Positions 1 to 6,340 of a stretch of DNA of 9,964 nt are shown here, piece by piece. The first letter of the stretch is position 1. Each line of letters begins with the position of its first letter. Location of the stretch: the NCBI GenBank assembly GCA_047638515.1, contig JBLIME010000090.1, forward strand, positions 1 to 9,964, given 5' to 3'. The notes below the pieces were generated by a model, which saw only the letters and a program-made list of their open reading frames with translations, did no database searches and had not been told where the DNA came from. The position numbers and the translations under genes were made by a program. The stretch comes from CANLBN01 sp047638515. GTDB taxonomy: Bacteria; Pseudomonadota; Gammaproteobacteria; Pseudomonadales; Cellvibrionaceae.

Positions 1-729
1 TAAGCCACAGTCCCCCACCGGGCCACCAATTACAAAATTACCAGTGGGGTTGATGTGAAATAAAGTATCTTTGTGCAGCCATTCCTCGGGCAACACTGGT
101 TTGATAATCTCTGTCAACACCGCTTCGCGCAGATCGCCAAGACTGATACTTGGATCGTGTTGTGTAGATAAAACAACAGCATCAATAGCAACAGGTCTTC
201 CGTGTTCGTACCGCAAGGTTACTTGACTTTTTGCATCGGGGCGCAACCAATTTAGCGTGTTATTTTTACGCAGCTTAGCTTGGCGCTCTACCAGGCGGTG
301 TGCGTAGTAAATAGGCGCAGGCATTAGCACTTCAGTTTCATTAGTCGCGTAACCAAACATTAAACCTTGGTCACCAGCACCCTGATCTTTATCGTCGGCT
401 TCATCGACACCCACGGCAATATCAACGGACTGCTTACCGATGGCATTTAATACCGCGCAGGATGCACCATCAAAACCGACGTCACTTGAATCATAACCAA
501 TATCCAAAATCACATCGCGAACCACGTCTTCTAAATCTACGTAAGTCGAGGTCCGCACCTCACCGGCAAGTACAACCATGCCGGTTTTTACCAGGGTTTC
601 TACTGCAATACGCGAATTTGGGTCATCTTTCAACATCGCATCGACAATAGCATCAGAGATTTGATCTGCCATTTTATCTGGATGTCCCTCGGATACCGAC
701 TCCGATGTAAATACTGAATATTCCGACAT
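1..729 (-). CDS. metK: S-adenosylmethionine synthetase (MetK), 5' part, runs off left edge
   Basis: MetK makes S-adenosylmethionine from methionine and ATP in the cytoplasm. The window holds the first 243 codons; the family is usually about 385-390 residues, so the C-terminal third lies outside. Visible motifs are the N-terminal substrate-binding GHPDK at residues 15-19, the signature GAGDQG at 117-122 followed by MFGYATNE, PDAKSQVT at about 164-171, and INPTG and GGPVGDCGL near the edge. The residues expected to bind ATP, methionine and metal in this part are intact. The start at 729 has a strong Shine-Dalgarno (AGGAGG, minus strand, 740-735) five bases upstream and matches the family N-terminus. 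It lies downstream of the SahR-like regulator and a small Cys-rich ORF on the same strand, with 204 bp of leader immediately before it. Identification is essentially certain. Confidence 0.98.
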   Translation of the reverse strand, partial: MSEYSVFTSESVSEGHPDKMADQISDAIVDAMLKDDPNSRIAVETLVKTGMVVLAGEVRTSTYVDLEDVVRDVILDIGYDSSDVGFDGASCAVLNAIGKQSVDIAVGVDEADDKDQGAGDQGLMFGYATNETEVLMPAPIYYAHRLVERQAKLRKNNTLNWLRPDAKSQVTLRYEHGRPVAIDAVVLSTQHDPSISLGDLREAVLTEIIKPVLPEEWLHKDTLFHINPTGNFVIGGPVGDCGL

Positions 730-769
730 ATTTGCCTCCTCTTGATTAATATACAAATATAAAATTATC

Positions 770-804
770 GTTGATGTAAAACCTGTGCATCATCTGTCAT
801 CAAC
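770..804 (-). promoter_or_regulatory. Hairpin in the metK leader
   Basis: A 7-bp inverted repeat (GTTGATG at 770-776, CATCAAC at 798-804) encloses a 21-nt loop, about 40 nt upstream of the metK start. On the minus-strand RNA the segment contains further GATG copies that could pair with the same CATC partner, so alternative pairings are possible. I see no match to a SAM or SAH riboswitch that I know. It could be a regulatory leader structure or chance. Confidence 0.25.
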
Positions 805-812
805 CGCTGATA

Positions 813-842
813 ATTAGCTTTAACGTACGAACGCTGTGACAA
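813..842 (-). promoter_or_regulatory. metK: Possible metK promoter
   Basis: On the minus strand, TTGTCA (842-837) and GCTAAT (818-813) are separated by 18 bp. They match the sigma-70 hexamers at 5/6 and 4/6. Transcription would start near 806, so the hairpin at 804-770 would sit at the extreme 5' end of a leader of about 77 nt. The match is weak and rests on inspection only; metK could also be read from upstream. Confidence 0.25.
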
Positions 843-933
843 TAAAACTCACAAATGTCTTACTCAGCAATTTTTAACAAGAGTCTTAGTGACGCAACTG
901 CTGTTTTTGGCTTAGACAATGCAACAGTTCACG

Positions 934-1080
934 TTATTTGTTTTTTGGTGGTTGTTGACTATGAATTTCAGCTGGAGCTTGCCTCCACAAATTACCGTCA
1001 CAGAAATCATAATTCTTACAATCACTGGTGCAACCACGACACGGTAGCCTTTTTGTATCTTGTGCTGTTATTTCTGTCAT
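934..1080 (-). CDS. Cysteine-rich small protein, 48 aa, unknown function
   Basis: A 48-codon ORF (ATG at 1080, TAA at 934-936) lies between the SahR-like regulator and metK on the same strand. It has a good Shine-Dalgarno (GAGG) seven bases before the ATG. The product starts MTEITAQDTKRLPC and has four cysteines, at residues 14, 17, 21 and 27 (C-x2-C-x3-C-x5-C), then a tryptophan (W32) and a polar, Pro/Gln/Lys-rich tail. There is no signal peptide and no membrane segment, so it is probably cytoplasmic. Four closely spaced cysteines suggest metal or Fe-S binding, but the spacing is not that of a ferredoxin. I do not recognise the family. It is shorter than usual gene-calling limits. Evidence for coding is the RBS, the Cys pattern and the position; conservation has not been tested. 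The 80-codon frame on the other strand (855-1097) is judged a shadow. Confidence 0.6.
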   Translation of the reverse strand: MTEITAQDTKRLPCRGCTSDCKNYDFCDGNLWRQAPAEIHSQQPPKNK

Positions 1081-1180
1081 ATTTGTTCCTCAATTAGTCG
1101 CCGCATGCTCATCGGAAATTTTTCGGTAATACCAACTGGAATAGTCTTTATAATCAACTAATCATTAAAACGTTAAACTT
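1081..1180 (-). other. Spacer between sahR and the Cys-rich ORF
   Basis: This 100-bp AT-rich spacer contains no ORF and no clear intrinsic terminator: no GC-rich stem followed by a T run reads out of sahR. A TATAAA-like hexamer on the minus strand (1152-1147) lacks a convincing -35 element. Read-through from sahR into the small ORF is therefore possible. Confidence 0.35.
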
Positions 1181-2149
1181 TTACACCGCCTTTACAAATT
1201 GATGCAGCTGAATCTGAAAACCATTGCGCAAGGCTAGGTAGTTACTTTGCACTTTTTTAAATCCTGCTAACGATGCCCAACGCTCCAATTGTTCGGGCTC
1301 AAAACCCAGCCAAAGATCGCCGCAAGCTTGTTTCGCCCAAGCTTGATCATGACGACACAAGTCGGTGACCAGCAGGGCACCATTCAAGGTTAAGGCACTG
1401 CTAGCATCCATAAAAATATCTGCAGGGGATGGGGTGTGGTGCAGCACCATATTCATCACAATACAATCTGCAGTTACCGTTTCTTGCCTTAAATATTGCG
1501 TATCGCCTTTAACAAAATCAACATTAACAACCTGCTCACGGCTACAATAAAATTTAGCATTATTTAACATCGATACGGCACTATCTAGTGCGATAACGTG
1601 TGTAAATTTCTTAGCCAATACCGGTAAAAACTCACCGGCCCCAGGCCCCACTTCGACAACACAGTCATGCCCGGCTAACAGCGTTTTATCTAGTAGCTCA
1701 TCAACTGCGCTACTGTAGACAGGATACTCGGCGATCAAGTCTTGACGCTCTTTGAAATTATTAGCTTGAAGCGCAAAAAAGTCTTGAGACTGACTGACAC
1801 GTATGACCTTAATTTGCTCTAGCCTAGCCACCATCTCTGAAGAGATATCGATAACATCAAGAGTCACATATAGCTGTTTTTGTAACTCCGCTAAATGACA
1901 AGCGGCGTTAGGTAGGGCTCGACTGTAAAATATAGTGTTGCCCTCGCGGCGTTTAGCCACCAGACCGGCTTCAGCTAATATTTTAAGGTGATGACTCATT
2001 CCCGACTGTTTGTGGCGTAGTATCTCGCAAAGCTCTAATACACTGTAAGAATCTTGAGCGAGTATGCGCAGTATCTCGAGTCGCAATGGCTCACCGACGG
2101 CTTTATTGAACCCCGATAAACTGAAAAAACTGAGACTGCGTGAATTCAT
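1181..2149 (-). CDS. sahR: ArsR-family regulator fused to SAM-dependent methyltransferase domain (SahR-like)
   Basis: This 322-residue protein has two domains. Residues about 15-85 form an ArsR/SmtB winged helix-turn-helix, with a recognition helix around 47-58 (KQSGMSHHLKIL) and a wing around 64-77. Residues about 140-265 form a class I Rossmann methyltransferase: motif I EVGPGAG at 166-172, an acidic residue ending strand 2 (D189), and NMVLHH at 233-238. The CxC metal ligands of classical arsenic or zinc sensors are absent; only C41 is in that helix. Proteobacterial SahR regulators share this type and control SAM-cycle genes in response to S-adenosylhomocysteine, and the nearby metK fits that role. 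The SAH ligand is inferred from architecture and context. The ATG at 2149 has no Shine-Dalgarno; a promoter positioned to start transcription at this base suggests a leaderless mRNA. The downstream genes on this strand are the Cys-rich ORF and metK. Confidence 0.88.
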   Translation of the reverse strand: MNSRSLSFFSLSGFNKAVGEPLRLEILRILAQDSYSVLELCEILRHKQSGMSHHLKILAEAGLVAKRREGNTIFYSRALPNAACHLAELQKQLYVTLDVIDISSEMVARLEQIKVIRVSQSQDFFALQANNFKERQDLIAEYPVYSSAVDELLDKTLLAGHDCVVEVGPGAGEFLPVLAKKFTHVIALDSAVSMLNNAKFYCSREQVVNVDFVKGDTQYLRQETVTADCIVMNMVLHHTPSPADIFMDASSALTLNGALLVTDLCRHDQAWAKQACGDLWLGFEPEQLERWASLAGFKKVQSNYLALRNGFQIQLHQFVKAV

Positions 2150-2155
2150 TGCGGC

Positions 2156-2184
2156 ACTATAACAAGCTCTAGAAACTATATCAA
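2156..2184 (-). promoter_or_regulatory. sahR: Promoter of sahR, leaderless configuration
   Basis: On the minus strand, TTGATA (2184-2179) and TATAGT (2161-2156) are separated by exactly 17 bp; each matches its sigma-70 hexamer at 5/6. The base seven positions downstream of the -10 is the A of the sahR ATG (2149), so the predicted transcript starts at the start codon. This fits the missing ribosome binding site. The -35 lies at the centre of the palindrome, so a bound repressor would block RNA polymerase. Confidence 0.6.
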
Positions 2185-2213
2185 AATATTTCGATATAGT
2201 TTCTAGAGCTTGT
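2162..2213. promoter_or_regulatory. 52-bp near-perfect palindrome, probable SahR operator
   Basis: The arms 2162-2182 and 2193-2213 are perfect 21-bp inverted repeats. The 10-bp centre (aaaatatttc) is also self-complementary except for its outermost pair (A2183/C2192), so only one pair of 26 mismatches. The core reads TATATC-AAAATATTTC-GATATA. It begins 12 bp upstream of the sahR start and covers the -35 and spacer of the sahR promoter, as expected for an autoregulatory operator of a dimeric ArsR-type protein. It is longer than a single such dimer needs. No T run follows, and the predicted transcript starts beyond it, so a terminator role is unlikely. The link to SahR is by position. Confidence 0.7.
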
Positions 2214-2842
2214 GCTCGTCAATATTGGTCAAACAACAATCAACCTTTCGCAACTGACTTGTGTACATCGACCTAAAGTCTGAGTGTTGCCATATCAACT
2301 TCGCTATTGTCGCAGACACACTCAATCACCGGTTAACTTTGGTCCATTGCACTCAACGACCGTGTCTTGAGGATTAGACATACATCAAAAAACAACGCGA
2401 TACGGGCAGCAAGATAAATAGCCATTTCAAGATTGCGCTATTTCGTCGTGACCTCGTAACTACGCCAAAATAACCAAATAGAAGCAATGTCGGCTGATCA
2501 AGTGAAAAGCTGATAGGGTCGTTGACTGATGCAATAGCCGCATAATTAAACACTCTCGATGTCAACATAGCTTGGGCTTTGTAGATACTCGTCTGATCAT
2601 GGCTCTATGTTTAGCATAGGTCCGAGCCCGAGTGAAAACGACAGAGATAAGATTTATGTACTAATGGAATAACGGGGTAACAGATAAAACGCTAATGGGA
2701 TAACTAAATCACTGTAAAATTCAATGCTCGAATGACTAAACCGTGCAATAGCGAAAGCTGCTCGAAAATAGAGAAAAAACACTCGAGAATGGTATAGACT
2801 GCTTGCGGTTTACTTTACCGACTGATTGTCTGGGAACTCATT
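2214..2842. other. Gene-free intergenic segment between sahR and the TauE-type gene
   Basis: These 629 bp separate divergent genes and hold no ORF that I can support. The longest frame (2374-2568, minus, 64 codons) has no recognisable domain and no Shine-Dalgarno. Visible items are a weak compound hairpin at 2601-2628 (CTATG/CATAG inside GGCT/AGCC) and a 13-bp imperfect direct repeat at 2661-2704. The space may be a decayed gene or a long regulatory region; I see no family similarity that would decide. Confidence 0.5.
2661..2704. repeat. Direct repeat of 13 bp, two copies
   Basis: CTAATGGAATAAC (2661-2673) and CTAATGGGATAAC (2692-2704) differ at one base and start 31 bp apart, about three helical turns. 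They lie about 140 bp upstream of the TauE-type gene. A tandem regulator site is possible; so is a chance or degenerate duplication in a non-coding region. Confidence 0.4.
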
Positions 2843-3580
2843 ATGGAGACGTGGCTGCTCATTTCTTTTTTTGCTTTTTTAGTGGCGGGGATGGTGAAGG
2901 GGACTATGGGATTAGGCTTACCTGTCGCAGCCGTCGGTCTGATGGCGCAATTCATTGATCCTAAACTTGCTATTACACTAATGGTTTTTCCTATTGTGTT
3001 TGCAAATACTTGGCAATTTTATCGGGCTAAAAATCATCGACTGATCATTAGTCAATATTGGCTGCTCGCCACGGTTGTTTTTATTAGTCTCTTGATTACG
3101 ACCACATTTACAGCCAAGGTCTCATCTACTGCCGTGACCGCTTTTCTCGGTATTGTGGTTATTGTTTTTGCATCGACGAACTTACTGTTTAAGCCCCCGA
3201 GTATTCCAGATCGTGCCAACCAGTCTATGCAAGTTATCTTTGGTGTGGCAGCGGGTATTATGGGTGGCTTAACCGCTGTGTTTTCGCCCCCAGTCACTAT
3301 GTATTTAATTGGTAGAGGCGTTGAAAAAGATCAATTTGTGAGTGTTAGCGGTTTTATTTTTTTAGTGGGTTGCGTTCCACTAGCACTTGGCTTTTTATAC
3401 AACGGACTATTAACACCAGTAATTTCACTTCAATCGATGGCGATGATTATTCCTACCTTGATAGGACTTAGTCTTGGAGAGCTTATTCGTAGACGTATAA
3501 ATGCGGTGCACTTTAAAAAAGTGGTGCTTATTTTCTTTTTTATTATGGGTGCTAACTTGATAAGAAAAAGCTTTGTGTAG
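2843..3580 (+). CDS. TauE/SafE (TSUP) family membrane transporter
   Basis: This is a 245-residue, highly hydrophobic inner-membrane protein of the TSUP family, whose characterised members export sulfite, sulfoacetate and related organic or sulfur anions. About eight membrane segments are visible (roughly 4-34, 41-60, 74-90, 97-117, 131-157, 165-186, 194-213, 225-240). The family's two-fold internal repeat shows as AGMVKGTMGLGLP at 15-27 in the first half and AGIMGGLTAVFSPP at 137-150 in the second. Length is normal for the family. The ATG at 2843 is preceded by a weak GGGAA eight bases upstream, and the N-terminus enters the first membrane segment directly, as usual. It stands alone, so the substrate cannot be inferred; the methionine-cycle genes upstream are on the other strand and about 690 bp away. 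Confidence 0.9.
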   Translation: METWLLISFFAFLVAGMVKGTMGLGLPVAAVGLMAQFIDPKLAITLMVFPIVFANTWQFYRAKNHRLIISQYWLLATVVFISLLITTTFTAKVSSTAVTAFLGIVVIVFASTNLLFKPPSIPDRANQSMQVIFGVAAGIMGGLTAVFSPPVTMYLIGRGVEKDQFVSVSGFIFLVGCVPLALGFLYNGLLTPVISLQSMAMIIPTLIGLSLGELIRRRINAVHFKKVVLIFFFIMGANLIRKSFV

Positions 3581-3866
3581 GGGGGCCACTTCTTTAAGCT
3601 GTTGGATTGCGCCTGATACTCGCTCTAGACCTCATACCCACTCAGCATCAGCACGCTGAGCACCAGGTGCCTCGGTGAGTTTGGGGCTAGCTGATGTTAG
3701 CGCGCGAACTCAGACTTGTTGTGCCAAACTAAGGCTGGTGGCCAGTGTTTTTTACAAGCCCCAGCCCTCGAATCAACAAAAAGATCGTGCAGTATGTCTG
3801 AGAACTAGTATTTTCATGTGTTATTTGTTCTATGGCATGTGTGATTCCTACGCTTTAAAAGAACAG
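3581..3866. other. Convergent intergenic region
   Basis: These 286 bp separate the TauE-type gene from the end of yaeQ on the other strand. A 6-bp hairpin (CTCAGC 3641-3646, GCTGAG 3655-3660) lies 60 bp after the TauE stop but has no T run, so it is not a classical terminator. A GTG-started 74-codon frame (3675-3899, plus) overlaps the yaeQ end, has no recognisable domain and is treated as spurious. Confidence 0.4.
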
Positions 3867-4427
3867 TCACCACATTTTATTAGGGGCTTTACTGGCTGAC
3901 TTTAAATGAATGCAGGCGGCCTCGACACTACCCTTTGAGCTGGCGACAAAGAAAGTATTTTCACTAATAGTGATGGACAGCTCCATAGTGCGCTCAACTA
4001 AGCCCGCAAGTTCTTGTATCTGTGGCCAATTAAATTGACTCACATTGATATTTAACTTATCAAACAATAATCGCTGCTGCTGCCACCAAGTCTCGCCTTT
4101 GCGATTAAAACTATAAATACTCACGGTTTGTGCAAGTCGAGAGGCTTTTTTAATACGTTCAAACGCGGGCTCACCAACGTCTATCCAATGCAGCATACTG
4201 CCCTGCAAATCCATCTCTACAATGTCTGGCTCGTCGGGTGTCGATAGACCGGCCGTAAAGTTAAGGCCACTCGATGCGTTGGTGCAGTAAGTTAATATTC
4301 TGACAAACATACGCTCTAGCGTCTCAGAGGGGTGTTGAGCCACGGTTAAATTAAGTTGGTCATAATAATTTTTATCGATATCCGCTAAGGCTATTGATAA
4401 CTTATAAATTGTTGGCTTAATGGCCAA
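3867..4427 (-). CDS. yaeQ: YaeQ family protein
   Basis: At 186 residues it matches YaeQ (about 180 in Escherichia coli) along its length. Conserved blocks are MAIKPTIYK at the N-terminus, QHPSETLERM at 31-40, DEPD at 65-68, WIDVGEP at 81-87, RIKKA at 91-95, WWQQ at 114-117 and VERTMEL at 144-150. YaeQ has a PD-(D/E)XK-nuclease-like fold; its cellular role is poorly defined, and older links to haemolysin expression are not secure. The start is a TTG at 4427: an in-frame TGA lies four codons upstream, the E. coli N-terminus aligns exactly from this codon, and a GAGAAG Shine-Dalgarno is six bases before it. It follows the EamA transporter by 9 bp on the same strand and is probably co-transcribed with it. 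Confidence 0.93.
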   Translation of the reverse strand: MAIKPTIYKLSIALADIDKNYYDQLNLTVAQHPSETLERMFVRILTYCTNASSGLNFTAGLSTPDEPDIVEMDLQGSMLHWIDVGEPAFERIKKASRLAQTVSIYSFNRKGETWWQQQRLLFDKLNINVSQFNWPQIQELAGLVERTMELSITISENTFFVASSKGSVEAACIHLKSASKAPNKMW

Positions 4428-4436
4428 GATAGCTTC

Positions 4437-5345
4437 TCACTTTTTAATCTGTACCGTGAATTTTTTATTCAAGACTGTGGTTAAGTAGACACTCAGAACA
4501 ACGAGACAGATACCCAACAAATTAAGCGGGCTCAGTTGCTCGTCAAACAAAAAATAGGCGATTATTAATGTGCCGGGCGGCGACAGATAAAAATAGCTAG
4601 CGGCAACATTAGCTGAATTATTTTGATACAAGACATTCATTAACAATACCGCACCAATTGACAGAACAATAGCCAGCCAAAACAAGGCAAAAAAAAGATC
4701 TACATGCCATACGATCGCGGTAAAACTCCCGCTTTCGAAAACTAGCGCGGCCAACAAGAACAATATGCCAGTAGGGATATACTGCAAAAAAGCTTGCGAG
4801 ATAATATGTACATTCGAGCAATATTTTTTCTGATAAATAGTGCCGTAAGTAATCGCCAACAGCGACAAGATAACGGGAAGATAGGTCAGTATGGCGAGCG
4901 GTTTGTCGCTGCCAGAACTCTCCACGGATAACACGAGCAACAAGCCCACAAAACCTAAAAGAGCCACCAATAACAGCTTCATCGATGACAGGCCATTAGC
5001 AAGCAATACTGTTAACACCGGCTGGGCACCAACCATGACTGCAGCCATACCCGCCGGCATACCGAGTTTGATCGATAAAAAAACACCGCCTAAATAGATC
5101 CCATGTATCAGTAGCCCCGAGACGAATACTGAGCTAAAGACACCTAAACTCTTCGGCATCGCCGGTCTGAGCACCAGGATGATACCGCCAAATAAAATTA
5201 ACACCACCAAAAAGCGTAGCGCTAAAAAGCTAAAGGGTTGGATATAAGGCAGTCCGTATTTAGCGCCAATAAAGCCCGTAGACCACAACAAAGGGAACAA
5301 AATAGGCGAGAATTTAATAGTCGCTTGATTAAGGAATAGCATCAT
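4437..5345 (-). CDS. EamA/DMT family transporter
   Basis: This is a 302-residue inner-membrane protein of the drug/metabolite transporter superfamily, with about ten membrane segments in two EamA repeats. The first repeat starts at PILFPLLWSTGFIGAKYGLPY (14-34), with LRFLVVL after it and the conserved GMPAGMAAVMVGAQPVLTVLLA at 95-116. The second runs from about 153 and ends with VAASYFYLSPPGTLIIAYFLFDEQLSPLNLLGICLVVLSVY (247-287). DMT members export amino acids or metabolites, but the substrate cannot be read from sequence. The chosen start is the ATG at 5345, giving the usual short N-terminus; a second ATG follows directly (5342). A TTG at 5378 would add 11 residues with no better Shine-Dalgarno. 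It probably heads a unit with yaeQ, 9 bp downstream. The lysine-rich C-terminus (NKKFTVQIKK) fits a cytoplasmic tail. Confidence 0.92.
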   Translation of the reverse strand: MMLFLNQATIKFSPILFPLLWSTGFIGAKYGLPYIQPFSFLALRFLVVLILFGGIILVLRPAMPKSLGVFSSVFVSGLLIHGIYLGGVFLSIKLGMPAGMAAVMVGAQPVLTVLLANGLSSMKLLLVALLGFVGLLLVLSVESSGSDKPLAILTYLPVILSLLAITYGTIYQKKYCSNVHIISQAFLQYIPTGILFLLAALVFESGSFTAIVWHVDLFFALFWLAIVLSIGAVLLMNVLYQNNSANVAASYFYLSPPGTLIIAYFLFDEQLSPLNLLGICLVVLSVYLTTVLNKKFTVQIKK

Positions 5346-5515
5346 AGGTATGAATAGTTTGAAAGGTTTTGGCCGCAACGATTAAACTTAACGCCATAAT
5401 GTTCTTCATCAATTGCATCACGATGACTGAATAACTGACTAATTGCAGGCACTAGAACGTAAATGATCCTAAATATGCAGTTAAACACACTTATCGCCGA
5501 CACGTAGAAAAATTA

Positions 5516-6313
5516 ATGATAAAAAGCATTTTTGCCCCTTTAACCGCTGTCCTCACGCTCACTTACATCACCGCAATGGCAGCGCTTTATATTTTTCAAG
5601 ATAAACTTATATTTGCTGCCGAGGCCTTACCCAAAGATTATAAATTTGATTTTAAGGCGTCCTTCAACGAGATTAACTTACCTGTTGATGGCGCCATCTT
5701 AAATGCACTTCACTTTGAGCAAGAAGATTCAAAGGGCCTAATCTTTTTTTTACATGGCAATGCAGGTAACTTGGTTGACTGGGTCACTGATTTACAGTTT
5801 TACCAGCAGGCAAATTACGATCTATTCATTTTTGATTATCGGGGTTATGGGAAAAGTACCGGCACTCTCAAGAGCCAAGCTCAAGCTGAAGAAGATGTGC
5901 GTGTAGCTTGGGATTTTATAGCACCACAGTATGCGTCTAAACCCGTTGTTATTTATGGCCGCTCTATTGGCAGTGCGCTCGCGACTGAGCTCGCTCGGCA
6001 GGTTAAGCCAGCACTGTTAGTCTTAGTCTCGCCGTTCACCTCTATGATCGATATGGCGAAGCGACGTTATCCTTTTGCTCCATCATGGTTGTTGCGCTAC
6101 CCTTTTGAGACTGACAAAGCTATTCAGAGTGTGACCAGTAAAGTATTGTTAATTCATGGAGACAAGGATGACTTTATTCCCATTACTCATAGTCAAAGAC
6201 TACAACAGCTCACGCAACAACCGAGTAGATTATTAGTGATAAGTGGTGCCAACCACAGCAATATTCATAATTTCGATAGTTATATTGACGGGCTGACCAA
6301 AGCTCTACCGTAA
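5516..6313 (+). CDS. Membrane-anchored alpha/beta hydrolase (BEM46/ABHD13-17-like)
   Basis: This 265-residue protein has one N-terminal hydrophobic segment (about 5-27), which probably anchors it in the inner membrane with the catalytic domain in the periplasm; the segment lacks a clear cleavage site or lipobox. The alpha/beta hydrolase fold follows: oxyanion motif HGNAGN at 80-85, DYRGYGKSTG at 107-116, nucleophile elbow GRSIGS with Ser150, acid D218 in HGDKDDFIP, and His247 in GANHSN. The triad is complete, so it should be an active serine hydrolase. Bacterial relatives are usually called BEM46-like or DUF-type hydrolases; eukaryotic ABHD17 members are depalmitoylases, but that activity should not be assumed here. 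It is divergent from the EamA-yaeQ unit. The DUF427 gene follows after 27 bp on the same strand, probably co-transcribed. Confidence 0.92.
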   Translation: MIKSIFAPLTAVLTLTYITAMAALYIFQDKLIFAAEALPKDYKFDFKASFNEINLPVDGAILNALHFEQEDSKGLIFFLHGNAGNLVDWVTDLQFYQQANYDLFIFDYRGYGKSTGTLKSQAQAEEDVRVAWDFIAPQYASKPVVIYGRSIGSALATELARQVKPALLVLVSPFTSMIDMAKRRYPFAPSWLLRYPFETDKAIQSVTSKVLLIHGDKDDFIPITHSQRLQQLTQQPSRLLVISGANHSNIHNFDSYIDGLTKALP

Positions 6314-6340
6314 GCACAATGACAATTAAAGGCGACTAGC

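Noticed and set aside
855..1097. 80-codon plus-strand frame
   Set aside because: It lies opposite the Cys-rich ORF, has no recognisable domain and no good ribosome binding site. The minus-strand reading has a better RBS and a patterned protein.
2162..2213. Palindrome as a transcription terminator
   Set aside because: No T run follows either arm, genes on both sides read away from it, and the predicted sahR transcript begins beyond it.
2374..2568. 64-codon minus-strand frame in the sahR-TauE gap
   Set aside because: It has no Shine-Dalgarno, no recognisable family and no supporting context, so it is most likely a chance frame.
3641..3660. Hairpin after the TauE-type gene as an intrinsic terminator
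   Set aside because: The stem is only 6 bp and no T-rich tract follows on either strand.
3675..3899. 74-codon plus-strand frame with GTG start
   Set aside because: It overlaps the 3' end of yaeQ on the other strand and shows no domain or ribosome binding site.
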